DNA of 64,000 bases from Streptomyces aureocirculatus (GTDB taxonomy: Bacteria; Actinomycetota; Actinomycetes; Streptomycetales; Streptomycetaceae). Positions within the stretch are counted from its first letter, which is position 1. Each line of letters opens with the position of its first letter. Shown here piece by piece: positions 29,065 to 38,478 of the stretch. The notes below the pieces were generated by a model. It saw nothing but the letters and a program-made list of their open reading frames with translations, was not told where the DNA came from and did not search any database. Position numbers and translations under genes: made by a program. Where the stretch lies: assembly GCF_000720475.1 (NCBI RefSeq), contig NZ_JOAP01000008.1, forward strand, positions 186,001 through 250,000, given 5' to 3'.

Positions 29065-30258
29065 GTGACCCACCCGAGCCCCACCGTCCCCGCCCCCCTC
29101 ACAGAACCACCCCGCACCCGGTGCCGCACCTTCGTCCCCCGGGGCCCGACGGCCGTCCGCGCCCTGGGTGTCTTCGCCGCCGCCCGGATCGCGGGACTGC
29201 TCGCCGTGTCGGTCGGCGCGCACGCCACCGGGCAGAACACCTTCCGGCTGCTCGGCCGCTCCTGGGACTCGCGCTGGTACACCGCCATCGCCACGGACGG
29301 CTACGGCCGCACCCTCTACTTCGAGAACGCCGTGGTCCAGAGCGACCTGGCCTTCTTCCCGCTGTACCCGGGCCTGATCCGCGCGGTCACCACGATCGCC
29401 CCGCTCTCCTACGGCGCTGCGGGCCTCGTCGTGTCCTGGCTCGCCGCGGGGGCCGCCGCCCTCGGCATCCACACCCTCGCCGCCCGGCTTCACGACCACC
29501 GCACCGCCACCGTCCTGGTGCTCCTGTGGGGCCTGCTCCCGCACTCCGTGATCCTGTCCATGGCGTACACCGAGCCGGTACTCACCGCCCTCGCCGTCTG
29601 GGCCCTGTACGCGCTGGGCACCGGGCGCTGGCTGTGGGCGGGCTCCCTCGCCGCGCTCGCGGGCCTCGCCCGGCCGAACGGCTTCGCGGTGGCGGCCGCG
29701 GTGCTCGTGGCCGCCGGGTACGAGGTCTGGCGGCGGCGCGGGCGCGGAGTTCCCCACAGGCTGTGGACGGGCGCGCTGCTCGCCCCGCTCGGCTGGGCCG
29801 GGTACGTGCTGTGGGTCGGCGCCAGAAAGGGCGACCTGTTCGGCGGTTACTTCGCGGTGCAGCGCAACTGGGGCTCGCGCTTCGACTTCGGCGCGGGCTC
29901 GCTGACTTTCGTACGGCACCTGCTCAGGGACGGCGACAAGCTGGTCTTCTCCGTGACCCTGGTGATCGTCGCGGTGGCGGTGCTGCTGTACGCGCTCCTG
30001 GTGGCCGGGCGGGCGCCGCTGCCGCTGCTCGTCTACACCGGCGTGCTGCTCCTGATCACCGTGGGCGGTTCCGGCTTCTTCGAGTCCAAGCCGCGCTTCC
30101 TGCTGCCCGCGTTCCCGCTCCTGATCCCGGTGGCCCTCGCGGTGGTGCGGACCGCGAAAGCCCGGCCCTGGGCCGCCTACCTGGTGGTCGGCGCCCTGGC
30201 CGGGCTTTCGGTGGCCTACGGGACGTATCTGGTGACGTTCGCCCGCATGCCGTTGTGA
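29065..30258 (+). CDS. PIG-V-like integral membrane glycosyltransferase
   Basis: 397 residues, GTG start, about ten hydrophobic helices. The luminal loop motif WDSRWYTAIATDGYGR followed by LAFFPLYPGLIR is characteristic of PIG-V-type GT-C mannosyltransferases, with Asp as presumed catalytic acid. Conserved later is ARPNGFA. Bacterial members likely use polyprenyl-phosphate sugars on the outer face of the membrane. Acceptor unknown. Confidence 0.85.
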   Translation: MTHPSPTVPAPLTEPPRTRCRTFVPRGPTAVRALGVFAAARIAGLLAVSVGAHATGQNTFRLLGRSWDSRWYTAIATDGYGRTLYFENAVVQSDLAFFPLYPGLIRAVTTIAPLSYGAAGLVVSWLAAGAAALGIHTLAARLHDHRTATVLVLLWGLLPHSVILSMAYTEPVLTALAVWALYALGTGRWLWAGSLAALAGLARPNGFAVAAAVLVAAGYEVWRRRGRGVPHRLWTGALLAPLGWAGYVLWVGARKGDLFGGYFAVQRNWGSRFDFGAGSLTFVRHLLRDGDKLVFSVTLVIVAVAVLLYALLVAGRAPLPLLVYTGVLLLITVGGSGFFESKPRFLLPAFPLLIPVALAVVRTAKARPWAAYLVVGALAGLSVAYGTYLVTFARMPL

Positions 30259-30262
30259 GCAG

Positions 30263-30331
30263 GGCCCTCGGGCCCGTTCACCGAGCGGGACCCTCGGCCC
30301 CGTTCACCGAGCGGAGCCCCTGGGCCCCGTC
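30263..30331. repeat. ~26-bp tandem repeat after gene stop
   Basis: Copies of a block reading CCTCGG-CCCGTTCACCGAGCGG at about 30264-30289 and 30290-30315, and a shortened third to 30331. It starts six bases after the glycosyltransferase stop. Confidence 0.8.
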
Positions 30332-30345
30332 CGTGCGAGCGCCTC

Positions 30346-30885
30346 TCAGGCCTCGTCGTCCCCGGGCTTCTCCTCGCCTTCGGCGTCGGCGGCCGGGTCC
30401 AGGCCGAGCTGCTCGACGAGCCAGCGGTCGAACTCGATCGCGGCCCGCACCCAACTGACCGTCGACGAGACGAAGTGCTCCAGGGAGACACCCGTGCCGA
30501 TCAGCATCTGGGCCTCGCCGATGAGGCGGACCGTGCCGTCGTCGTGGGTGTGGCTGTAGACCTTGGGCCACAGCGTGCGCCGGTTCCAGTCGTCGATGAG
30601 CTCCAGGAGCTGGATCTTCTCCTCGATGCCGTGCGGCCGGTCGTAGAACGTCCGTACCGAGAAGACCTGCTGGTCGTCCTCGCCACGGAACATGAAGTAG
30701 GTGCGGAACTCCTCCCACGGCGCCGCGAGGTCACCCTCGTCGTCGACGACGTACTTGAGCTCCATCTGGTCCAGGAGCTGCTTGACCAGGTCCTGGTCAG
30801 GGACGACGGGGCCCGCCGGTCCTGCGCCCTGCTGCGGTTCGGGCTGTCCCCCGAAATTCGGAATCGAGGACGGGTCGATGGTCAC
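30346..30885 (-). CDS. YbjN-domain protein
   Basis: 179 residues. The domain spans residues about 30-155: VVDDEGDLAAPWEEFRTYFM, VRTFYDRPHGIEEK, LELIDDWNRRTLWPKVY and MLIGTGVSLEHFVSST, which fit the type III secretion chaperone-like YbjN fold found widely in actinobacteria. The N-terminus is Pro/Gln-rich and the C-terminus acidic. Cytoplasmic; function unknown. Confidence 0.88.
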   Translation of the reverse strand: MTIDPSSIPNFGGQPEPQQGAGPAGPVVPDQDLVKQLLDQMELKYVVDDEGDLAAPWEEFRTYFMFRGEDDQQVFSVRTFYDRPHGIEEKIQLLELIDDWNRRTLWPKVYSHTHDDGTVRLIGEAQMLIGTGVSLEHFVSSTVSWVRAAIEFDRWLVEQLGLDPAADAEGEEKPGDDEA

Positions 30886-30974
30886 CGTTATTTCCCTTCG
30901 TACTTCGTACGGATCGAGTCATCCTCTCCCATGCCGGGCGGGGGCCCGCAACCCCCGCCCCGGTAAGTGACCGG

Positions 30975-33575
30975 TTACGGCGCTGCGGGACCCACGAGGA
31001 GCCCGCCGTCGAACACGTCCACGCGCACCGTGTCGCCCTCCTTGACCTCGCCCGCCAGGATCTCCTTGGCGAGCCGGTCACCGATCGAGGTCTGGATGAG
31101 CCTGCGCAGCGGCCGTGCGCCGTACGCGGGGTCATTGCCCTCGTCGGCCAGCCAGGCGAGCGCCTCGGGGGTGATGTCGAGGGTGAGCCGCCGGTCCGCG
31201 AGCCGCTTGGCGAGCAGCCCGATCTGGAGCTGGGCGATGTGCGCGAGCTCGTCCTTGCTGAGCGCGGAGAACACCACCAGGTCGTCGAGGCGGTTCAGGA
31301 ACTCGGGCTTGAAGGACGCCCGCACCACTTCCAGGACCTGCTGCTTCTTCTCCTCCTCGCTGGTGAGCGGCTCCACCAGATACTGGCTGCCGAGGTTGGA
31401 GGTGAGCACCAGGATGGTGTTGCGGAAGTCCACCGTGCGGCCCTGGCCGTCGGTGAGGCGGCCGTCGTCGAGGACCTGGAGCAGGATGTCGAAGACCTCC
31501 GGGTGGGCCTTCTCGACCTCGTCGAGCAGCACCACGGAGTACGGCCGCCTGCGCACGGCCTCGGTGAGCTGGCCGCCCTCCTCGTACCCGACGTAGCCGG
31601 GCGGGGCGCCCACGAGCCGGGCGACGCTGTGCTTCTCGCCGTACTCGCTCATGTCGATGCGGATCATGGCCCGCTCGTCGTCGAACAGGAAGTCCGCGAG
31701 CGCCTTGGCAAGCTCGGTCTTGCCGACGCCCGTCGGGCCGAGGAACAGGAAGGACCCGGTGGGCCTGTCGGGGTCGGCGATGCCCGCGCGGGTGCGCCGC
31801 ACGGCGTCCGACACGGCCTGCACGGCCTCGCTCTGCCCGATGAGGCGCTTGCCGAGCTCGCCCTCCATCCGCAGCAGCTTCTGCGTCTCACCTTCGAGGA
31901 GGCGCCCTGCGGGGATGCCCGTCCAGGCGGCGACGACGTCGGCGATGTCGTCGGGGCCGACCTCCTCCTTGACCATGGTGTCGGCCTCCGCGGCCTCCTC
32001 CTCGGCCTCGGACGCCGCCTCCAGGTCGCGCTCCAGGGCGGGGATCTCCCCGTACAGAAGCTTGGAAGCCGTGTCGAAGTCGCCGTCGCGCTGGGCACGC
32101 TCGGCCTGGCCGCGCAGCTCGTCCAGCTTCTCCTTCAGCTCACCGACGCGGTTGAGGGAGGTCTTCTCCTTCTCCCAGCGCGCGGTGAGGCCGCGCAGCT
32201 CCTCCTCCTTGTCGGCGAGGTCGCGGCGCAGCTTCTCCAGGCGCTGCTTGCTCGCCGGGTCGGTCTCCTTGCTGAGCGCCAGCTCCTCCATCCGCAGCCG
32301 GTCGACGGCGCGCTGCAACTCGTCGATCTCGACGGGCGAGGAGTCGATCTCCATGCGCAGCCGGGACGCGGCCTCGTCCACCAGGTCGATGGCCTTGTCG
32401 GGCAGGAAGCGCGAGGTGATGTACCGGTCGGAGAGGGAGGCCGCGGCCACCAGGGCGCTGTCGGCGATCTGCACCTTGTGGTGGGCCTCGTAGCGGCCCT
32501 TGAGCCCGCGCAGGATCGCGATGGAGTCCTCCACGCTCGGCTCGGCCACCAGGACCTGCTGGAAGCGGCGCTCCAGGGCGGGGTCCTTCTCGATCCGCTC
32601 GCGGTACTCGTCGAGCGTGGTCGCGCCGACCATGCGCAGCTCGCCGCGGGCCAGCATGGGCTTGAGCATGTTCCCCGCGTCCATGGCGGAGTCGCCGCCC
32701 GCGCCCGCGCCCACCACCGTGTGCAGCTCGTCGATGAACGTGATGATCTGCCCGTCGCTCTCCTTGATCTCGGAGAGGACGGTCTTCAGGCGCTCCTCGA
32801 ACTCACCGCGGTACTTCGCCCCGGCGACCATGGCGCCGAGGTCGAGCGACACGAGCCGCTTGTTCTTCAGCGACTCCGGTACGTCGCCCTTGACGATGCG
32901 CTGGGCGAGGCCCTCGACGACGGCGGTCTTGCCGACGCCGGGCTCGCCGATGAGCACCGGGTTGTTCTTGGTGCGCCGGGAGAGGACCTGTACGACCCGG
33001 CGGATCTCCTGGTCCCTGCCGATGACGGGGTCCAGGCGGCCTTCGCGGGCGGCGGCGGTGAAGTCGGTGCCGAACTTCTCCAGGGCCTTGTACTGACCCT
33101 CGGGGTCGGGGGTGGTCACGCGACGTCCTCCGCGGCTCGTCTCGAAGGCGTCGAGCAGCTTCTTCGCGCTCGCGCCGTTCTCGTTCAGTACGTCACCGGC
33201 GGCGCCGCCCTTCGCGGCGAGACCGATGAGCAGATGTTCGGTGGAGAGGTACTCGTCGCCCAGTTGCCTGGCGCGGTCCGCGGCGTCGGTGACGACGGCG
33301 AGCAGCTCGCGGTTGGGCTGCGGCGGCGAGACCGTCGACCCGCTGACGCTGGGCAGGGCGCCGAGGACGCGCTCGGTCCCGGCCCGCACGGCCGCCTGGT
33401 CGGCGTCGACCGAGGCGAGCAGGTCGGTGATGTTCTCGCTTGCTTGTCGTCCTTGACCCTCCAGGAGGGCCAGGAGCAGATGCGCTGGGGTGAGGTCCGG
33501 GTGACCCGCGGACACGGCCCGGCTGGTGGCCGCGTTGATCGCGTCCCGGCTCCTGTTGGTCAGCTCGGCGTCCAC
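30975..33575 (-). CDS. clpB: ClpB disaggregase
   Basis: 866-residue Hsp100 chaperone that rescues aggregated proteins together with DnaK. N-terminal Clp repeats ([17 protein letters not shown]), AAA1 with [15 protein letters not shown], the coiled-coil M domain (about 400-530), AAA2 with [15 protein letters not shown], and [16 protein letters not shown] full HspR-type HAIR site lies about 75 bp upstream, so it belongs to the HspR heat-shock regulon together with the dnaK operon at 45-49 kb. Confidence 0.98.
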   Translation of the reverse strand: MDAELTNRSRDAINAATSRAVSAGHPDLTPAHLLLALLEGQGRQASENITDLLASVDADQAAVRAGTERVLGALPSVSGSTVSPPQPNRELLAVVTDAADRARQLGDEYLSTEHLLIGLAAKGGAAGDVLNENGASAKKLLDAFETSRGGRRVTTPDPEGQYKALEKFGTDFTAAAREGRLDPVIGRDQEIRRVVQVLSRRTKNNPVLIGEPGVGKTAVVEGLAQRIVKGDVPESLKNKRLVSLDLGAMVAGAKYRGEFEERLKTVLSEIKESDGQIITFIDELHTVVGAGAGGDSAMDAGNMLKPMLARGELRMVGATTLDEYRERIEKDPALERRFQQVLVAEPSVEDSIAILRGLKGRYEAHHKVQIADSALVAAASLSDRYITSRFLPDKAIDLVDEAASRLRMEIDSSPVEIDELQRAVDRLRMEELALSKETDPASKQRLEKLRRDLADKEEELRGLTARWEKEKTSLNRVGELKEKLDELRGQAERAQRDGDFDTASKLLYGEIPALERDLEAASEAEEEAAEADTMVKEEVGPDDIADVVAAWTGIPAGRLLEGETQKLLRMEGELGKRLIGQSEAVQAVSDAVRRTRAGIADPDRPTGSFLFLGPTGVGKTELAKALADFLFDDERAMIRIDMSEYGEKHSVARLVGAPPGYVGYEEGGQLTEAVRRRPYSVVLLDEVEKAHPEVFDILLQVLDDGRLTDGQGRTVDFRNTILVLTSNLGSQYLVEPLTSEEEKKQQVLEVVRASFKPEFLNRLDDLVVFSALSKDELAHIAQLQIGLLAKRLADRRLTLDITPEALAWLADEGNDPAYGARPLRRLIQTSIGDRLAKEILAGEVKEGDTVRVDVFDGGLLVGPAAP

Positions 33576-33648
33576 GTGCGCGCTCTCCTCCTGCTCGGTC
33601 GGTCGGGCGGGTACCCGTACTCATGCTGACTTAACCAACGTACACAAA

Positions 33649-33669
33649 GTTGAGTCTATTCCACTCAAG
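33649..33669. promoter_or_regulatory. HAIR element (HspR operator) upstream of clpB
   Basis: GTTGAGT-N7-ACTCAAG matches the HAIR consensus CTTGAGT-N7-ACTCAAG except for the first base. It lies between divergent clpB and the PPOX gene, in clpB promoter position. HspR binding here is established for Streptomyces clpB. Confidence 0.9.
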
Positions 33670-33736
33670 GCGGCGTTCATAAGTCCCCCCGGGCCCCGGT
33701 CTCCGTACGGTTCGGCGGCGGGTTAGGTTCCTGACC

Positions 33737-34261
33737 ATGAGCCTCGACCTCGGCGACCTGCCCGCCCCGTACCTCAGCTTCTGGCGGGAGCGCCATGTGT
33801 GCACCCTCACCACACCGCGCCCGAACGGCACCCCGCACGTGGTCCCGGTGGGCGTGACCTACGACCCGGAGACCCGCACCGCGCGGGTGCTCGCGAACCG
33901 GTTCAGCAGGAAGGTGGCGCACGTCCTGGCGGCCACCGAGGGCACCGAGGACACCGGGGACACCGGGGACACCGGGGACGGTGCCGGCGGCGCCCGGGTC
34001 GCGGTCTGCCAGTTCGAGGGGCGGCGCTGGGCGACCCTGGAGGGGGCGGCCGTGATCGCGGCGGAGCCCGAGCGGGTCACGGAGGGCATGCGGCGGTACG
34101 AGGAGCGCTACGGGCGGGTGCCGTCACCGAACCCGGACCGGGTGGTCATCGAGATCCGCGTGGACCGGGCGCTGGGGAGCCGGGCGCTCGCGGGGACGAC
34201 CCCGGACCCGGCGGCCCTCGGCCCGGCGGACCCGGGCCCGACGGCCCCCGTGCGCCGTTGA
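33737..34261 (+). CDS. Pyridoxamine 5'-phosphate oxidase-like (FMN/F420) protein
   Basis: 174 residues of the split-barrel flavin/F420 family: YLSFWRERHVCTLTTPRPNGTPHVVPVGV near the start, then VLANRFSRKVAHV and FEGRRWATLEGAAVI. Conserved PPOX-class F420-dependent proteins have this length and order. A small in-frame insert of EDTGDTGDTGD (9-bp repeats at about 33945-33980) sits in a loop between strands. The C-terminus is Pro-rich. Divergent from clpB. Confidence 0.85.
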   Translation: MSLDLGDLPAPYLSFWRERHVCTLTTPRPNGTPHVVPVGVTYDPETRTARVLANRFSRKVAHVLAATEGTEDTGDTGDTGDGAGGARVAVCQFEGRRWATLEGAAVIAAEPERVTEGMRRYEERYGRVPSPNPDRVVIEIRVDRALGSRALAGTTPDPAALGPADPGPTAPVRR

Positions 34262-34284
34262 GGGGCACGGACCCGCACACACCA

Positions 34285-34324
34285 CAGCGGCGCCACCGTG
34301 TTCAGGTCCACGGTGACGCCGCTG
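34285..34324. terminator. Bidirectional hairpin terminator
   Basis: Arms CAGCGGCG-C-CACCGTG and CACGGTG-A-CGCCGCTG pair over 15 bp with one mismatch and an 8-base loop, between the convergent PPOX gene and the Rieske-like small gene. Confidence 0.85.
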
Positions 34325-34368
34325 CTGGGGGAAGCACCTGCGCGATTTACAACGACGGGGGAATCGCG

Positions 34369-34740
34369 TCAGGCGCTGCGGGGGGTGGCTGCGAGGGGAT
34401 CTGCGGTGGCGGTCTGCCGGTCGATGGCCTGCTGGTCGGCGTCCCGCTTGCGCTTGTCGATGACCTGGTGGTCACGCTGGTCGAGGTTGACGAAGACCAT
34501 GCCGTAGCGCACGGCGCACCGGACCGGCTGCGGGGCACCGCGGGGGCGGCGCAGGCAGCGGTAGGCGCGGATGTCCTCGTCGTCGTCGCGCACGATGATG
34601 ACGGGCTCTCCGACCAGGGTCACCATCAACGAGTCACCGGCGTGGGGGATGGCGGTGGCGAGGTCGATGAAGTGCCAGCCGGAGCGGTAGGCGGTGGCCA
34701 TCTCCCGGCGGAAGGTACGGTCGTCAGGAGGAGTACTCAT
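34369..34740 (-). CDS. Small Rieske-oxygenase-like protein lacking iron-sulfur ligands
   Basis: 123 residues. SGWHFIDLATAIPHAGDSLM, LVGEPVIIVRDDDEDIRAYR and YGMVFVNLDQ follow the order of the N-terminal part of ring-hydroxylating oxygenases. Where those have CxH and CxxH cluster ligands, this protein reads AYRCLRRPRGAPQPVRC and is shortened, so it should not bind a [2Fe-2S] cluster. The C-terminal ~35 residues are charged. Its start overlaps the stop of the upstream 64-residue peptide gene by 4 bases, so the two are translated together. The family relation is inference from pattern only. Confidence 0.6.
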   Translation of the reverse strand: MSTPPDDRTFRREMATAYRSGWHFIDLATAIPHAGDSLMVTLVGEPVIIVRDDDEDIRAYRCLRRPRGAPQPVRCAVRYGMVFVNLDQRDHQVIDKRKRDADQQAIDRQTATADPLAATPRSA

Positions 34741-34931
34741 GCCTCAACACCTGCCGGCACCACACTCCAGGCGAGGTCGGGGGGCGCTGCCACGGTGGCA
34801 GTCGCGTCCGCTGGCGCGCTGCCCCAGGACAGATCAAGAGCGCTCACCGCTCCTACGACCAGCCCTGCGGAGAGGGCGGTGACAAGCACCGAGCGAAGCA
34901 TGCTCTGAAACATGGTCGGCTTCGTCCTCAC
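34737..34931 (-). CDS. 64-residue secreted or membrane-anchored peptide
   Basis: The GTG at 34929-34931 follows GGAGAGGAAACTACCAA, giving a positively charged start (RTKPTMFQSMLRS) and then a hydrophobic stretch (VLVTALSAGLVVGAVSA), i.e. a signal peptide or single membrane anchor. An internal ATG at 34911-34913 is an alternative. The ~33-residue remainder holds two related pieces, DLSWGSAPA and DLAWSVVPA, joined by an Ala/Thr/Pro linker. There are no cysteines. It is coupled to the Rieske-like gene and divergent from the first of five LuxR-type genes. Function unknown; a signalling or modified peptide is possible. Confidence 0.65.
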   Translation of the reverse strand: MRTKPTMFQSMLRSVLVTALSAGLVVGAVSALDLSWGSAPADATATVAAPPDLAWSVVPAGVEA

Positions 34932-34996
34932 TTGGTAGTTTCCTCTCCCCCGGCACAACAAGACGATGTCTCAATCGAGCACGTCAAAGCCACAGG

Positions 34997-36034
34997 GTGG
35001 ATGCATCATGTTCCTGCATGTTCAGGACCCTGGGGGGTGGAGATTTGCTTACAACCAACGCCAAACCGACACATCCTCACCCCGAGACGCCGCTTTGCGA
35101 CGCCGGGGCGAGGTTGTACGCGAGCGCTCTGACCAATGGCCGGCTGCCGCGCTCCGAGGCCGAGAACACTCCCTGTCTGCTGGAGTCGGGGCTTTTGCAC
35201 CCGGATCCCGATGATGTGGACTGGTTGCGTCCCGTTCCACCGTCCACAGCACTCGCACAACGTCTTCACCCCATCGAGCGCGAAATCCAGGATCGCCGCC
35301 GTCTCGCTGTGGAACTGACCAACGTCTTCGAGCCATTCATGGCCATCACGGCGCGCGCCGAACCCACCACCCACGCCATCACCGTCCTGGAGGGCGACGC
35401 GCACATCAACGCGGCGATCGAGCGGGCCACCGCCGAGTGCCGTCACGAAGTGCTTACCGCCCAGCCAGGAGGCGGTCGCAGCGAGAACTCGCTCAACGTG
35501 GCGCTGAAGCGCGGCCAGACCGTCCTGGACCGCGGCATCACGATGCGCACCCTCTACCAGCACACCGTCAGGCACAGCCAGGGAACGCTGGCCTACGCGG
35601 CCCGGATGTCGCAGGGAAACGTACAGATACGCACGCTCGAGGAGCTCATCGACCGCATCATGATCTTCGACCGCACGGTGGCGCTCATTCCGGCCCGCGC
35701 GGACCGCAGGGACGCCCTGGAAATCCGCCATCCCGGTCTGGTCGAGTACCTTGCGAAGGTCTTCGAGGAACAATGGCAGCGTGCGACCCCGCTCCTGGAG
35801 GAGGTGCCGTACCCTCCCGCCACCAATGGGATCACCGGCGTCCAGCGCTCCATCGCCCGCCTCCTCATCGAAGGCCACGTGGACGAGGCCATCGCCCGGC
35901 GTCTCGGCATGAACGTCCGCACCTGCCGCGCCCACATCGCCAAAATCGCCGCCGCCCTGGGCAGCGGCAGCCGCGCCCAGCTCGGCTACCTCATCGCCCA
36001 GTCCGGCATCCTTGAGCAGGACAAACCGAAATGA
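34997..36034 (+). CDS. LuxR-type regulator 1 of a five-gene array
   Basis: Up to 345 residues; the start is uncertain (ATG 34997 is used, but TTG 35045 and ATG 35018 are possible). Layout shared with four paralogues: N-terminal helical module with CLLESGLLHPDPDDVDWLRP, a middle PLD/TrmB-like sensor region (EVLTAQPGG, ITMRTLYQHTVRH, IFDRTVALIPA), and a C-terminal LuxR HTH (DEAIARRLGMNVRTCRAHIA). There is no receiver domain, so it is probably not phosphorylated. Ends in an ATGA overlap with regulator 2. Divergent from the small secreted peptide gene. Confidence 0.85.
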   Translation: MDASCSCMFRTLGGGDLLTTNAKPTHPHPETPLCDAGARLYASALTNGRLPRSEAENTPCLLESGLLHPDPDDVDWLRPVPPSTALAQRLHPIEREIQDRRRLAVELTNVFEPFMAITARAEPTTHAITVLEGDAHINAAIERATAECRHEVLTAQPGGGRSENSLNVALKRGQTVLDRGITMRTLYQHTVRHSQGTLAYAARMSQGNVQIRTLEELIDRIMIFDRTVALIPARADRRDALEIRHPGLVEYLAKVFEEQWQRATPLLEEVPYPPATNGITGVQRSIARLLIEGHVDEAIARRLGMNVRTCRAHIAKIAAALGSGSRAQLGYLIAQSGILEQDKPK

Positions 36035-37011
36035 CCACCGAACCCCGCCCTCACCCTCACGGACCCGACGAGTTGTGTGAGGCGGGTTCGGCCCTCTACG
36101 CCCGCGCCCTGCGCGAAGGCCGCGTCCGGCACCAGGAGGCGGGCGACGCCCCCTGCCTCATCGACTTCGGCCTGCTGCACCCCGACATCGAGGACATGGC
36201 GTGGCTGCGCCCGACCGCCCCGGCCGTGGCCCTGCCCCAGCTCCTTCGCTCCATCGAGGACCACATCGCGCGCCACCGCGAACGCGAGGAGCGGCTCACG
36301 GCGCTCTTCGAGCCGCTGATGGCCCTCGACGCCCGGCAGACATCGGGACCCGAACCACCGGAGATCACGGTCCTTGAGGGCTTCGAGCGGATCAACGCCG
36401 CGATCACGCAGGCCATGACCGACGCCCGGCACGAACTCCTCACCGTCCAGCCGGGCGGCGCCCGCTCCCCCGAGATACTCGCCGACGCGCTCCCCCGCGA
36501 GCAGGAGTTCCTCTCCCGCGGCTGTCGCATGCGCACCCTGTATCAGCACACCACCCGCCACTCGCTCCCCGCCCAGGCCCACTACGAACAACTGGACGGC
36601 GACGTAGAGGTCCGCACGCTCAACGAAGTAACCGAACGCATGGTCGTCCTGGACCACTCGGTGGCTTTCATCCCCGCGAGCAAGGACCGCACCGTGGCCC
36701 TCGAAGTACGCCAGCCGGCCATCGTCGACTACCTCATCACCACCTTCGAGCGACTCTGGCATCTGGCGACGCCGATGTTTCCGCACGCCGCCCAGCTTCC
36801 CGCCGAGAACGGCGTCACCACTCGTCAGCGAGCCATCGCCGAACTCCTCGTCGAAGGCCTCACCGACACCGAGATAGCCACCCGCCTCGGCATGAACGTA
36901 CGAACGGCACGCGAACACATAGCGAAACTCGCCGCGATTCTCGGCAGCAACAGCCGCGCCCAACTCGGTTATCTGATTGGCCAGTCGGGGATTCTCGATC
37001 AGAATCACTAG
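36031..37011 (+). CDS. LuxR-type regulator 2 of the array
   Basis: 326 residues; ATG overlaps the stop of regulator 1, so these two are coupled. N-terminal ELCEAGSALYARALREGRV and CLIDFGLLHPDIEDMAWLRP, middle LLTVQPGG, CRMRTLYQHTTRH and GDVEVRTLNEV, and HTH TDTEIATRLGMNVRTAREHI with the array's common ending QLGYLIGQSGIL. It is the cleanest representative of the family. DNA targets and signal are unknown. Confidence 0.9.
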   Translation: MTTEPRPHPHGPDELCEAGSALYARALREGRVRHQEAGDAPCLIDFGLLHPDIEDMAWLRPTAPAVALPQLLRSIEDHIARHREREERLTALFEPLMALDARQTSGPEPPEITVLEGFERINAAITQAMTDARHELLTVQPGGARSPEILADALPREQEFLSRGCRMRTLYQHTTRHSLPAQAHYEQLDGDVEVRTLNEVTERMVVLDHSVAFIPASKDRTVALEVRQPAIVDYLITTFERLWHLATPMFPHAAQLPAENGVTTRQRAIAELLVEGLTDTEIATRLGMNVRTAREHIAKLAAILGSNSRAQLGYLIGQSGILDQNH

Positions 37012-37054
37012 CCTGGGGCGGGGGCTTCGGTAAGGTGCGGGGAGGAACGGCGAC

Positions 37055-38029
37055 GTGAGGATGGAACACCGGTCGCACGACGCGGGGGAACTGTGCGAGG
37101 CGGGCCGACGGATCTATGTCCGCGCGCTGCGCGAGGGCCATCTGCACGCCGAGGAGGCCCGCGCCGCCCCCTGCCTTTCCGACCTGGGCCTTCTCCACCC
37201 GGACGGCCAGGACGACCGCTGTCTGCGGCCCACCGCGCCGGCCGTCGCGCTGCCCCGGCTCCTCGGCGCCATCGACTCGCGCATCACCGCCCAGCGCCGC
37301 CGCGAGTCCCGGCTCGCCGATGTCTTCGCCCCGCTGATGGACCTGGACCGGCGCTGGACGTCCGCCGGTGACAGCGCCGGGGCCGCCGTCATCCACGGGC
37401 GGCTGCGCATCAACGCGGCCATCGACCATGTGGCGTCGAAGGCGCAGGTGGAGGCCCTGGCCATCCAGCCGGGCGGCAGCCGCCCGGTCGATGACCTGCT
37501 GCAGGACCTGCCACGTACGCACGGCGTCCTCGCCCGCGGCGGCCGGCTGCGCACCCTGTACCAGCACACCACCCGCCACTCCCCGCCCGCGCTCACGCAC
37601 TACCGGGACCTCGAAGGCGACGTGGAGGTCCGCACGCTCAGCGAACTGCCCGACCAACTGCTCGTGTTCGACCGGCGGGTGGCTTTCCTGCCGGTCAACA
37701 AGGTGCGGGACACGGCCGTCGAGATCCGGCAGCAAGCCGTCATCGACTATCTGGTGACGGTGTTCGACCTGCTGTGGCGCCTCGCCGTCCCGCTGTGGCC
37801 GACGCCCGCCCCGCAGCGCGCGTCGAACGGCGTCACACCCCGCCAGCGGGCGATAGCGGCCCTCCTCACGGACGGCCTGAGCGACACCGAGATAGCGGCC
37901 AGGCTCGGCATGAACGTACGCACGGCCCGTGTCCACATCGCGAAACTCTCGGCTTTCCTGAACAGCAGCAGCCGGGCCCAACTCGGATATCTCATCGGCA
38001 GGTCCGGAATCCTGGACCTGCCCGTCTGA
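37055..38029 (+). CDS. LuxR-type regulator 3 of the array
   Basis: 324 residues from GTG 37055, with GGGGAGG 9 bases before it (ATG 37061 also possible). Same three-part layout: ELCEAGRRIYVRALREGHL, CLSDLGLLHPDGQD, LAIQPGG, LRTLYQHTTRH, VFDRRVAFLPV and HTH SDTEIAARLGMNVRTARVH. It follows regulator 2 by 43 bp and probably belongs to the same transcript. Convergent with the small unknown gene at 38.05 kb. Confidence 0.9.
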   Translation: MRMEHRSHDAGELCEAGRRIYVRALREGHLHAEEARAAPCLSDLGLLHPDGQDDRCLRPTAPAVALPRLLGAIDSRITAQRRRESRLADVFAPLMDLDRRWTSAGDSAGAAVIHGRLRINAAIDHVASKAQVEALAIQPGGSRPVDDLLQDLPRTHGVLARGGRLRTLYQHTTRHSPPALTHYRDLEGDVEVRTLSELPDQLLVFDRRVAFLPVNKVRDTAVEIRQQAVIDYLVTVFDLLWRLAVPLWPTPAPQRASNGVTPRQRAIAALLTDGLSDTEIAARLGMNVRTARVHIAKLSAFLNSSSRAQLGYLIGRSGILDLPV

Positions 38030-38051
38030 CGTGTCCCCGCCGCGGGCGGCG

Positions 38052-38474
38052 TCAGTGGTGGAGTGCCCGTTGCAGCGGAAGGCCCACGGCCCGCAGGGCC
38101 TCCCGCACCACGCACTCCGCGTCGAGGCCGCCCGAGCCGAGGTGCAGGACGGCGGACTGCTCCCACCGTACGGACGAGGGGCGGCCCATGCTGACCTGCC
38201 AGCGGGGCGCGAGCGGCGACGGGCGGTCGTCGAGGGCGATGTTCAGGACCCGGACGACCGACACCTTGGCGACGACCTGGAGGGGGAAGTCACCGGCGAG
38301 GAGCTGCCGGTCCACGACCCAGGTCACCGGATAGCCGCGGCCGTTGAGGTCGTCGGCCATGGCGTGCACGACGGGGGCGAAGCACGCGGGCGCGAGGTGG
38401 CCCCGTCCCGCCTCCGGGGGAAGCGTCTGCGCGGCGTCCCTGACGGTCATCATCACCTCGGCTTCCTCCTCCAT
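38052..38474 (-). CDS. Unknown small protein, last gene of MBL-XRE operon
   Basis: 140 residues; no family recognised. Predicted mixed alpha/beta: MADDLNGRGYPVTWVVDRQL, LQVVAKVSVVRVLNIALDD and VLHLGSGGLDAECVVREALR. No signal or membrane segment. It starts 4 bp after the MmyB-type regulator's stop, so it is almost certainly cotranscribed with it. ATG 38453 (MTVRDAA) is an alternative start. Confidence 0.75.
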   Translation of the reverse strand: MEEEAEVMMTVRDAAQTLPPEAGRGHLAPACFAPVVHAMADDLNGRGYPVTWVVDRQLLAGDFPLQVVAKVSVVRVLNIALDDRPSPLAPRWQVSMGRPSSVRWEQSAVLHLGSGGLDAECVVREALRAVGLPLQRALHH

Positions 38475-38478
38475 GCCG

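Noticed and set aside
34369..34740. Functional Rieske oxygenase component
   Set aside because: The cluster-ligand motifs are missing and the catalytic domain is absent.
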